DNA from: Clostridiales bacterium
GTDB taxonomy: Bacteria; Bacillota; Clostridia; Christensenellales; Aristaeellaceae
Reading direction: 5' to 3'
Length of the DNA: 40,225 bases
Assembly: GCA_004556545.1 (NCBI GenBank)
Contig: SFGO01000031.1
Span: forward strand, 1-40,225
The notes under the pieces are model-generated. The model did not search any database and was not told the DNA's origin. It saw only the letters and a program-made list of their open reading frames with translations. Shown piece by piece: positions 16,835 to 24,138 of the stretch. Numbering within the stretch: the stretch's first letter is position 1; each line of letters starts with the position of its first letter. The position numbers and the translations under genes are program-made.

Positions 16835-17392
16835 ATGGCCAAAAAAGGGCTGCTGGAATCCATTGTCAGCGGCGTACTGGGCGAGGGTTCCGCTTCCACC
16901 GGCGATTTTCTGGATACCATTGAGGACGCGCTTTCCGATCTGGTCGGGAGCGACGCCGCGTCCGACGGCCTGCTGGAAGGCATCGGCAGCGTATTGTCCG
17001 GTCTGACCGGCGCGGACGAAACGGAGTCGAAGACTTCCGCGTCCGCGAAGAAAAAAACGACCTCGAAAAAGACTTCGGCCAAGTCCGGCACAGTGAAAAA
17101 GACTTCGGCTTCCAAAAAGACTACGACCACTGCAAAATCAACGACGGCCAAAAAGACTTCGACCGCTGCAAAGTCTACGACGGCTAAGAAAACTTCGATC
17201 GCTGCAAAATCTGTGACGGCTAAGAAGACCTCGACTGCTGCAAAGTCTGCAACGTCGAAGAAGACTTCGACTGCTGCTAAATCTGCGACGGCTAAGAAGA
17301 CTTCGACTGCCGCCAAGTCTGCAACGACGAAGAAGGCTGCTTCCGCCAAAGCATCCGGCAGCGGGAAAACACGGAAGGGAACGAACGAATGA
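16835..17392 (+). CDS. Protein with histone-H1-like Lys/Ala/Ser/Thr repeat tail
   Basis: No catalytic domain is recognisable. The 185-residue protein has an acidic N-terminal region (about 1-65) with short amphipathic segments (LLESIVSGVLGEG, DALSDLVG), then a very basic low-complexity tail. The tail contains six tandem units of 12 residues of the form TAAKSATAKKTS. Such tails occur in bacterial histone-H1-like and polyphosphate- or nucleic-acid-binding proteins. The start at 16835 is preceded by GGAGAAGG with 8 nt spacing. The stop overlaps the next gene by 4 nt, so it is coupled to a membrane protein and lies upstream of an Hsp70-like gene. DNA or RNA binding is inferred from composition only. 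Confidence 0.75.
   Translation: MAKKGLLESIVSGVLGEGSASTGDFLDTIEDALSDLVGSDAASDGLLEGIGSVLSGLTGADETESKTSASAKKKTTSKKTSAKSGTVKKTSASKKTTTTAKSTTAKKTSTAAKSTTAKKTSIAAKSVTAKKTSTAAKSATSKKTSTAAKSATAKKTSTAAKSATTKKAASAKASGSGKTRKGTNE
17120..17335 (+). repeat. Six tandem 36-nt coding repeats
   Basis: Units begin at 17120, 17156, 17192, 17228, 17264 and 17300 and encode the 12-residue basic repeat of the H1-like protein. They differ mainly at third positions and at one or two residues, so copy number may vary between strains by slippage or recombination. Confidence 0.85.
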
Positions 17393-18222
17393 GCGCCTTT
17401 GAATGCTGGGAGGAGCAGCGGGAGTCCCTGCGCGCCGCGCTGAAGGAGCAGCCCAGCGTCCCCGATCAGGTGTACGCCATCCGGCATGCGCTGATGCAGA
17501 CCGAGCAGAACACGCTGGCCCAGCAGAGCGATGAAATTCTCCGGCAGCAGATGGGCGTTCTGTTCAGTCTGGTGAAGGGTTCCGTCAGCTTTCTGGAAAC
17601 GCCGGTGGTCGTCACCTCGTGGGTGGCTCAATCCCGCAGAGAGGAAAAGACCGGCGGCAAGGCGTGGCTGGTGGTGCTGGCGGCGCTTCTGATGGTTTTC
17701 AGCGGGCTATGCTGTTATTTCCGCGGCATCGTGCTGGGATGGGTGTCCGCATTGGCGGCGCTGATCGCCGGTTCGGCGGCGCTGCTCAGCGAGCGCCGGA
17801 AAAATCGGAAGCCTGCCAGGCACGAGGAAGTCCGCGTGACCCTTCAGCCGGACGTGGAACGGCTGCTGGCGGTCCTAGACGGACAAATGCGGGCCATTGA
17901 CCGATGCGCCAATGATTTTGCCTATCTCAACGACAGCCTGCAAGGCCGGGAGCAGGGCAGCTCCGCCACGGCGGAACGTCTGGCCGACCTGATGGAGGCG
18001 GTTTACGAGCTGGAGGGCGACGAACAGGACGAGGTGGCCGGAGCGGCGGAAGGGCTGCTGAAGGGGCTGGGCTTCCGGGCTGTGCCCTATTCAGCGGAAA
18101 ACAGCCGCCTGTTTACGGTGCTTCCCAGTAAAAACGAAACGCGCACGCTGTCCCCTGCTATCGTTTCGGCAGAGGATTTCCGGCTGATTCGCCGGGGAAC
18201 CGCCGCCGTGCGGCAGGAATAG
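17389..18222 (+). CDS. Two-helix membrane protein of the H1-like/Hsp70-like cassette
   Basis: I do not recognise a family. The 277-residue protein has a hydrophilic helical N-terminal part (about 1-85), two adjacent membrane helices (about 88-107 and 112-132) forming a hairpin, then a basic patch (ERRKNRKPARHEE) and an acidic helical C-terminal domain of about 135 residues. By the positive-inside rule both soluble parts should face the cytoplasm. It overlaps the H1-like gene by 4 nt and precedes the Hsp70-like gene by 49 nt, so the three probably work together. Its C-terminal domain might contact the ATPase. Function is unknown. Confidence 0.7.
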   Translation: MSAFECWEEQRESLRAALKEQPSVPDQVYAIRHALMQTEQNTLAQQSDEILRQQMGVLFSLVKGSVSFLETPVVVTSWVAQSRREEKTGGKAWLVVLAALLMVFSGLCCYFRGIVLGWVSALAALIAGSAALLSERRKNRKPARHEEVRVTLQPDVERLLAVLDGQMRAIDRCANDFAYLNDSLQGREQGSSATAERLADLMEAVYELEGDEQDEVAGAAEGLLKGLGFRAVPYSAENSRLFTVLPSKNETRTLSPAIVSAEDFRLIRRGTAAVRQE

Positions 18223-18271
18223 TCTCTTCGATTCGAAACATTCGGAATCAGGAAAGAACAAAGGAGCATCC

Positions 18272-20164
18272 ATGCGTTATATCGGATTTGACGTAGGCGA
18301 TGGCGAAAGCGCCATCGCCGCTTTTGAACAGGGTTCCGGCATCGAACCCGCGATCCTGCCCGTAGGCGGCTCCCGCAGCTTCTTAAGCGCCGTGGGCATG
18401 CTGAACGGCGAAATCGTCGTCGGCGAGCGGGCTTATACCGACGCGCTGGCCGACGGTCTCAGCGTCCGTTTCAAAAGCCGCTTTACCTATGACCCGGCCC
18501 GCAATGAGGACGTTGTCCGCTTTGTGCGGGGCGCTGTGCGCGATTTGCAGGAAAACGGACTGCTGCACCCGGAGGACGCTTTTGTGGTGGGCTGTCCTGC
18601 CGGTTGGAACGCCGCGACCCGCGCCCGGTATCGGGAGCTTCTGACGCGGGCGGGGCTTCGGGAGCCGCAGGTGATCTCCGAATCCCGGGCGGCGTTCCTG
18701 TACGCCAAATACGCCAAGACTGTGGCGCTGGACATTGATGTTTTGTCCAAAAACGCGCTGGTCATCGATATCGGCAGCTCCACGCTGGATTTTGCCTACA
18801 TCGTCGGCGGACGGGAAACGGGCGTCGGCACCTTCGGGGATATTGCCTTGGGCGGCGGCGTTCTGGATGAAGAGCTGCTCCGCCTGTGCGTAGAACAGAG
18901 CCGGGACCGGGACGCCATCCGGCAGGTCTTCCGGGAGAGCCGCAGCTGGTACAGCTATTGCGAGATCGAAGCCCGCCGCCTGAAGGAAGAGTATTATACC
19001 CGGCTGTTGGACGATCCCTCCGTTTCGGTCAAAAAAAACCTGCGTCTCTGCTATGACGGCGTACAAAAGCTGACCCTCAGGCTGGACGGCGAACTGGCGC
19101 GTCAGCTGACGGAGAAGCCGCTGGACGCGCTGCAGGGCCGCAGCTTTACGCAGGCGGTGCAGGACGCGCTGGATCACGCGGTTCGTCTCACGGCTGACGA
19201 TCCGCCCCAGCTGGTGCTGCTGACCGGCGGCGCGTCCCGGATGCCGTTTTTCCGGCAGCTTTGCCGGGAGGCCTTCCGGAGCGCGGCGGTGGTCTGCTGC
19301 CCGGAGCCGGAGTTTTCCATTGCCAAGGGTCTGAGCTATGCCGGGTGGATTGACTCCAATCTGCGGGAATTCCGCAAGGCCATCGAGAAAGAAATCACGG
19401 AGGAACGGGTGGCCTACACGGCCCGCAAGGCCATGCCCAAGCTCATCCCGCCCGTTACGGAGGCGCTGGTGGATCTGCTGATTGAGGAAGCCGCCGTGCC
19501 GGTAGTGACCGACTGGCAGAAGGGCCGCATCAGCACGATGGCGGAAATGGACGCGCAGCTCAAGCAGCGGGTCACGGAGGTGCTGGACTCCCCCATGGCC
19601 CGGGACGCGCTGACCCCGGCTCTCCGCAGCTGGCTGGATGAGGTGGGAGTGCAGCTGCAGGCGCTGGTCGATCCCATCTGCGACCGCTACGAGGTGCCCC
19701 GAAAGGAAATGGCCCTGAACCTGACCGCCGTCAGCTCCGGCCCGGAACGGCTGCCGCTGGACGCAAAGGGACTGACGGGCATGAACCTGATCGGCGCGCT
19801 GATGACGGTGATCGTCAGCGTTCTTCTGGGCCTTCTGTGCGGCGGCAGCGGCGTAGCGCTGATCGCGGCTGGCCCGCTGGGCTTTCTGGCAGGCGCGCTG
19901 TTGGGCACCGCCGTATCGCTGTTCGGCATGGACGCGATCTCCGGCGCTATGATGAAGGCCAATCTGCCCCTGCTTCTGCGCAAGCGGAACTTAGTCAAGC
20001 ATCTGCGCAGCGATTCCACCCGAAAGAAGCTGCGGGATGCGCTGGAAAAGGAACTGAGCAATCCGGAAAGCGCCTTTCAGCAGCAGGTGGTAACGGGCTT
20101 TTCCCGTTCCTTCAAGGCCTATCTGAACGGCATTGCGCAGGCCGCTGAAATTCCCATTGAATAA
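18272..20164 (+). CDS. Hsp70/actin-like ATPase with C-terminal membrane hairpin
   Basis: Divergent Hsp70-superfamily protein of 630 residues. The ATPase fold is recognisable by phosphate-1 IGFDVGDGESAI (about 4-15), phosphate-2 LVIDIGSSTLDFAY (about 165-178) and the adenosine motif LLTGGASRMPFF. A canonical substrate-binding domain is missing. Instead, after about residue 370, comes a helical region, then a Gly/Ala-rich hydrophobic hairpin (about 510-565: VIVSVLLGLLCGGSG and PLGFLAGALLGTAVS) and a basic helical tail. The usual DnaK residues around phosphate-1 (DLGTTNS) are changed, so nucleotide turnover may differ. AAAGGAG precedes the ATG. Its partners are unknown; the two genes before it are the best candidates. 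Confidence 0.8.
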   Translation: MRYIGFDVGDGESAIAAFEQGSGIEPAILPVGGSRSFLSAVGMLNGEIVVGERAYTDALADGLSVRFKSRFTYDPARNEDVVRFVRGAVRDLQENGLLHPEDAFVVGCPAGWNAATRARYRELLTRAGLREPQVISESRAAFLYAKYAKTVALDIDVLSKNALVIDIGSSTLDFAYIVGGRETGVGTFGDIALGGGVLDEELLRLCVEQSRDRDAIRQVFRESRSWYSYCEIEARRLKEEYYTRLLDDPSVSVKKNLRLCYDGVQKLTLRLDGELARQLTEKPLDALQGRSFTQAVQDALDHAVRLTADDPPQLVLLTGGASRMPFFRQLCREAFRSAAVVCCPEPEFSIAKGLSYAGWIDSNLREFRKAIEKEITEERVAYTARKAMPKLIPPVTEALVDLLIEEAAVPVVTDWQKGRISTMAEMDAQLKQRVTEVLDSPMARDALTPALRSWLDEVGVQLQALVDPICDRYEVPRKEMALNLTAVSSGPERLPLDAKGLTGMNLIGALMTVIVSVLLGLLCGGSGVALIAAGPLGFLAGALLGTAVSLFGMDAISGAMMKANLPLLLRKRNLVKHLRSDSTRKKLRDALEKELSNPESAFQQQVVTGFSRSFKAYLNGIAQAAEIPIE

Positions 20165-20193
20165 TTCAAACCGCTCAGAATGGAGGGCTGTCC

Positions 20194-20964
20194 ATGATCA
20201 CCCGATTGGAAAATCCCGCCGACGCCGCCGAATTGTTTGAGTCCTTTCATGATACGATGGTGCTTTCCTGCCTGAGCGGCATGATGGGCGACGTTTATGC
20301 CGTGGCGGAATGGCCCCTTTGCTCCGCCGCGGCGGTGCTGGGCGATTTTTCCTTCTTCGCCGGGCAGCCCTCGGAAGAGCTGCTGCGCTTCCAGCCAGCC
20401 GGACAGCCCTACTGTCTCCTTACGCCCCAAAATGACATGTGGGCGGCGGAAATTCGCCGTGTCTTCGGGAAAGCCGTCTCTCCGCGCACGCGATACGCCT
20501 TTTTCCGCGACGCATCGGGCTTTGTGCCCAAAAAGCTGCGGGAAATGGCGGCGCTTCTGCCCGAAGGGGTCGTGCTTTCCCCCATCGACGATGCGCTGTA
20601 TGTCCGCTGTCTTTCGGAGGAATGGGCACGGGATTTTGTCAGCAACTACGAAAGCCCGGAAGCCTTTGCCCGCATGGGCGTTGGCTTTCTTGCCCTGCGG
20701 GACGGCGAGGTGCTGGCGGGTGCGTCCAGCTACTCCTCCTATCCCGGCGGCATCGAAATCGAGATCGACACCCGAAAAGACCAGCGCCGTCAGGGACTGG
20801 CGCGGGCCTGCGGGGCCCGCCTGATGCTGGAATGCCTAGAGCGGGGGCTGTACCCCAGCTGGGACGCGGCCAATAAGATCTCCGTCCATTTGGCGGAAAC
20901 GCTCGGATATCGCTTCCGGGAGGAATATATCGTCTATCAATGGGAAAAGGAAAAAGAAAAATAA
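20194..20964 (+). CDS. GNAT family acetyltransferase
   Basis: 256 residues, predicted to transfer an acetyl group from acetyl-CoA to an unknown amine. The GNAT fold sits in the C-terminal half: GVGFLALRDGEVLAGASSYS as beta strands, IEIEIDTRKDQRRQGLAR with the acetyl-CoA-binding QRRQGLA loop, and a final strand near LGYRFREEYIVYQ. The N-terminal 150 residues form a second, poorly conserved domain. Overall it resembles the GNAT_acetyltran family of Bacillota. It follows the Hsp70-like gene by 29 nt and is probably in the same transcript, ending at a strong terminator. Substrate unknown. Confidence 0.85.
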   Translation: MITRLENPADAAELFESFHDTMVLSCLSGMMGDVYAVAEWPLCSAAAVLGDFSFFAGQPSEELLRFQPAGQPYCLLTPQNDMWAAEIRRVFGKAVSPRTRYAFFRDASGFVPKKLREMAALLPEGVVLSPIDDALYVRCLSEEWARDFVSNYESPEAFARMGVGFLALRDGEVLAGASSYSSYPGGIEIEIDTRKDQRRQGLARACGARLMLECLERGLYPSWDAANKISVHLAETLGYRFREEYIVYQWEKEKEK

Positions 20965-20969
20965 AGGGA

Positions 20970-21003
20970 AAAGGCTCAGCCCTCTATTCGGGGCTGAGCC
21001 TTT
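20970..21003. terminator. Bidirectional terminator
   Basis: AAAGGCTCAGCCC (20970-20982) pairs perfectly with GGGCTGAGCCTTT (20991-21003). On the minus strand the stem is followed by a T-rich stretch, so it serves the convergent glycoside-hydrolase-like gene as well as the GNAT gene. Confidence 0.9.
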
Positions 21004-21019
21004 GGGTATCCAGACGCTC

Positions 21020-22771
21020 TTACCGTTCCACGTGATAGCCGCGGAACTTGCCCACCTCGGCATGAAGACGGAACACGGCTTCGCCCGCCTCGGTGTACAG
21101 CGGCTCAATGCGCTTGCCGGAAACCACTTCCGTCAGTGCCTTGCCATCCTGTACATGCAGGAAAATGTCGGTATCGTGGGTTTCCCGATCCAGATAGGGA
21201 TACAGGATAAAGCTGTCGTTGTCATAATGGAACAGGCTGATCATGGGGTTGCCCTCCAGATACACGCCGTTCACCCGGAACTCCCGGCGCATGTAGGACA
21301 GCATGGGCACCGGCAGATATTTCAGGTCGGAGAAGGATTCCGGGACGCAAAGGGTGATCATTTCGCCCCGGCCATAGGTATCCCGGGCCAGCAGGGTGTA
21401 GCTTTCTTCCTCGTGAATGCCCTTGCACTGCTGAATCCACGTGGCGTTGTTGCGGTTTTCCAGCACGGGGATCAGAATTTCCCGGCTGCCGTGGAGAATC
21501 TCCCGGTCATAGCCCAGACGCAGGCATTCCACCATGAAGTCCTTGACGGCCACGGTGCGATGACGGTCGCGCAGGCTGGTAAAGCGTTCCACTCCCCGGC
21601 CCAGCGTAGCCTTCACAAAGCCGCTGGTGACGATCGCCTTGCCACCCTTGGCCAGATAAGGATCCAGCTTTTCGATGATCTCCGGGTCGCAGGCGGACGA
21701 AGCGGTCAGGAACATCCGGGGCGCGTCCGCCGGGAAAAAGGGCGTGGTCACAATGGGGAACCCGTGCATGCCGTAGAAATCCTGCACGTTGTCCTCGCCC
21801 TGAGAGCCGTTGGGAATGTAGCAGGGAATGCCGATGACCTGCCCCATATGATCCATCACTTCGTCCAGCTTTTCCAGCATGAAGCCCAGCGCAGGCACGT
21901 TGACCGTATTCACCAGCGCCTGGAAGCAGAACATCATCAGTTCCCGGGCCCGGCCAAAGGCGGTCAGGTACGCCTGCTCCAGATAATAGTCCAGAAAACG
22001 GCATTCAAAGGGATCGAACCAGCCGCCGCCGTTCCGGCCGGGAGCCAGCTTTTCGAAGTACTGCAGCAGCGAGAAGGACAGATACCGGGGCAAATGCTGA
22101 TCGGTATGGACGGGATCCCGGGTCTCGGTGCCGGTGTAGATACCGTCGAACAGGTCCTTCTGCTCCAGCGGATTGTAGCCCGTCTCCTGATAGGATTCCA
22201 TCCAGTTGGGATACTTGATGATCACCTTGCAGTCCGGGTTGACCCGCTTGGAGGGCGCGATCATATGGTCGCGGGAAACCTCCACCATCTTGTGGCTGCG
22301 GTAGCGCTCCCAGCTGCCGTCGGTAATGCCGTGCTCGGCGTTGTACTGATCCCGCTCGGCCCGGCACTTGTCGCAGGTGCAGTTGGTAAAATAAAAATCG
22401 TCGATAATCCACTGGTCGAACAGCCGTCCGTTCATCTCAGACACAGCTTCCAGCTGGCGCAGCATGGTCTCGTCGTTATAGCAGAGGGTGCCGAACATGC
22501 GCTGCTTGGGTTCGGCCCCCTCCGGGTCGGGCATGGCGGTGGTAATGCCGCCGCTGACATGGATGCCGTTCTGTTCAAATACTTCCTTGCACATCCGAAC
22601 CTGTTCTTCCGAGGCGAAGGTGCCGTCCCGGAAAGGCTCCAGATACACGTTGTCCAGATGCAGGTTGTGCTCGAAAAAGTCAATATCCTTCTGCAACTGC
22701 TCCCGCTCCGCGCGGGCCGCGCCCTGAGCGATAAAATAAGTGGCCAGCCGGAAATTCCTGTAATGGCTCAT
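21020..22771 (-). CDS. Glycoside-hydrolase-like TIM-barrel protein
   Basis: 583-residue cytoplasmic protein; no signal peptide. The N-terminal two thirds read like a TIM-barrel hydrolase: WIIDDFYFTNCTCDKC places an acidic pair at a strand end followed by a CxCxxC motif, and TGTETRDP and NGGGWFDPFE follow. Then comes a domain like the amidotransferase-like domain of beta-galactosidases (GKAIVTSGFVKATLGRG) and a beta-rich C-terminus. I infer a sugar- or glycoside-active enzyme but cannot assign a family or the catalytic pair. The start at 22771 has GGGAGGA upstream; a longer in-frame extension has none. The gene has its own promoter and stands alone, without a sugar transporter beside it. Confidence 0.65.
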   Translation of the reverse strand: MSHYRNFRLATYFIAQGAARAEREQLQKDIDFFEHNLHLDNVYLEPFRDGTFASEEQVRMCKEVFEQNGIHVSGGITTAMPDPEGAEPKQRMFGTLCYNDETMLRQLEAVSEMNGRLFDQWIIDDFYFTNCTCDKCRAERDQYNAEHGITDGSWERYRSHKMVEVSRDHMIAPSKRVNPDCKVIIKYPNWMESYQETGYNPLEQKDLFDGIYTGTETRDPVHTDQHLPRYLSFSLLQYFEKLAPGRNGGGWFDPFECRFLDYYLEQAYLTAFGRARELMMFCFQALVNTVNVPALGFMLEKLDEVMDHMGQVIGIPCYIPNGSQGEDNVQDFYGMHGFPIVTTPFFPADAPRMFLTASSACDPEIIEKLDPYLAKGGKAIVTSGFVKATLGRGVERFTSLRDRHRTVAVKDFMVECLRLGYDREILHGSREILIPVLENRNNATWIQQCKGIHEEESYTLLARDTYGRGEMITLCVPESFSDLKYLPVPMLSYMRREFRVNGVYLEGNPMISLFHYDNDSFILYPYLDRETHDTDIFLHVQDGKALTEVVSGKRIEPLYTEAGEAVFRLHAEVGKFRGYHVER

Positions 22772-22828
22772 AAGGGTGTCATCCTCCCGTCTTTCCCTAT
22801 CCAATTGGAACGCTGCAACGTCAAGGGC

Positions 22829-22858
22829 AGAATAGCATTTCCGCTTCCGAAAAGTCAA
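22829..22858 (-). promoter_or_regulatory. Promoter of the glycoside-hydrolase-like gene
   Basis: On the minus strand TTGACT (22853-22858) and TATTCT (22829-22834) are separated by 18 nt, about 55 nt before the start codon at 22771. Confidence 0.55.
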
Positions 22859-22927
22859 TGGATTCTCATGCTGTTTTATGTGTTTTTCGGCGTAATGCCT
22901 GCCGTCTTCCTCGGACAATCGAAATAC

Positions 22928-22964
22928 AAAAAAGGATGCAGCGGCGTTCCGCTCCCCTGCACCC
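22928..22964 (-). terminator. Terminator of the membrane-flavodoxin gene
   Basis: On the minus strand GGGTGCAG (22957-22964) pairs with CTGCATCC (22934-22941), with a further CGG/CCG inside, followed by six T residues. It lies just downstream of the gene ending at 22984. Confidence 0.8.
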
Positions 22965-22983
22965 TCTTCCCGATTCTTTTTCG

Positions 22984-23919
22984 TCAAGCAGAAAGATGGG
23001 CCGAAGGCTTCTTCGGCATTTCCCGGAAGCGGCCCGTCCGGCAGACAAAGCTGCGGAAGCCCGTTCGCTTCAGGCCCAGCAGGCGATCCATTTCGTCGGC
23101 GGCATTTTCATAGGAAGCCGGGCTGAAATGAACCAGCAGATAATCCGCCTCCCGAATTTTCCCGGAAGCCGCCTGACAGAAAGCCCGTACCGGCGCGGCC
23201 AGCGCAAACGCCCAAATGGGCGAGCAGATGGTCACGTGCTCGTAGGCCGTCAGATCAACCGTCACCGGACGGATGGGCATGGGCCAGCGGTGCATGGCGT
23301 AACGACCGCACCACCAGAAGCCCAGCGTCCCTTCCGTGCGTTCTGCGGCCTGAATTTCGTAAACCTCCGCGCCGGTGCGCGCTGCCTCTTCGAACGCCTT
23401 GCGGCGCACGTAGCCCATGCGGGAAAAATAAACCACCAGCCGCTTGGGATTCGTACCGATCTGCGAATCATCCTCCCGGCGAACGGCAAAGGTTTCCTGC
23501 CGTTCAAACACCCATGCCGCGTAGCCGGTCAAGGCCTGCACCAGCCCGAAAAAGAAATACAGGGTCGACATCACATTCGTCGGAAACAGCCAGAATTGAA
23601 TGCAGATCCACAACATCAGCGTGATGCCGAAAAATCCGCCCAGCACCACGCCCGCGTGCTTCCGCCGAAGAAGCAGCACGGCGGCTGACAGATTGGTCAG
23701 GCCGTTCACGATCAGCAGGGAGATGCCGGAAAACACAAAATTCTGAAATAGAACATCCGCCAGCGGCATTTTCTGAAAAAAGGGAAGCATCGCGTCCATG
23801 CCCATGATTTTGCCGGAGGGATCGATCAGCATGCAGGCGGCTCCCGCTACGGCCCCCAGCCCGATCCACAGCGTCCAGAAAATCAGTGTCTTCCGTGCCT
23901 TTTCAAATCTTGATTTCAT
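22984..23919 (-). CDS. Membrane protein fused to a flavodoxin-like domain
   Basis: 311 residues. The N-terminal half holds four predicted membrane helices (about 10-32, 47-70, 80-100 and 105-130). The C-terminal half (about 168-311) is flavodoxin-like, starting with RLVVYFSRMGYVRRKA, continuing through the strand HVTICSPIWAFALAAPVRAF, and ending with a helix and a basic tail. The FMN phosphate loop, usually SxTGNT, reads SRMGYVR, so FMN binding may be weak or altered. A role in electron transfer or redox sensing at the membrane is inference. AGGGAG precedes the ATG by about 6 nt. It is transcribed alone. Confidence 0.75.
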   Translation of the reverse strand: MKSRFEKARKTLIFWTLWIGLGAVAGAACMLIDPSGKIMGMDAMLPFFQKMPLADVLFQNFVFSGISLLIVNGLTNLSAAVLLLRRKHAGVVLGGFFGITLMLWICIQFWLFPTNVMSTLYFFFGLVQALTGYAAWVFERQETFAVRREDDSQIGTNPKRLVVYFSRMGYVRRKAFEEAARTGAEVYEIQAAERTEGTLGFWWCGRYAMHRWPMPIRPVTVDLTAYEHVTICSPIWAFALAAPVRAFCQAASGKIREADYLLVHFSPASYENAADEMDRLLGLKRTGFRSFVCRTGRFREMPKKPSAHLSA

Positions 23920-24013
23920 CTGTTTCTCCCTGCTTTCGTGTTCCTTTTCGAATGACCAAAAGTTCCCCCGCGCCCTTGGGGAGGCGCGGACAGAGTGTCA
24001 AAAAAGCGGAGGT

Positions 24014-24110
24014 GCAGGAGGCACTGCCTCCTGCCGGGGTTATAGGGGCAGAGCCCCTAACCCTTGTGCCGCAGCACTTTCCCCGCAAACCAGCGTAGCG
24101 CTGTTTGCGG
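24014..24110 (-). repeat. Structured dispersed intergenic repeat, copy A
   Basis: Three hairpins lie in a row: GCAGGAGGC/GCCTCCTGC (24014-24034), a GGGTTA...GGGGC/GCCCCTAACCC stem (about 24037-24063) and CGCAAACC/GTTTGCG with inner AGCG/CGCT (about 24084-24109). The segment 24051-24110 recurs in inverted orientation at 40099-40158 with 59 of 60 bases identical. No protein is supported here. Confidence 0.8.
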
Positions 24111-24138
24111 AGGCTTTCGGTTTTTCAGGATTATGCTT

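Noticed and set aside
17120..17335. CRISPR-like array of 36-nt repeats
   Set aside because: Units are directly adjacent with no spacers and encode a continuous basic protein tail in frame.
21002..23113. Long plus-strand frame opposite the glycoside-hydrolase-like gene
   Set aside because: It is an antisense shadow without ribosome-binding site or recognisable domain; the minus-strand gene has promoter, RBS and terminator.
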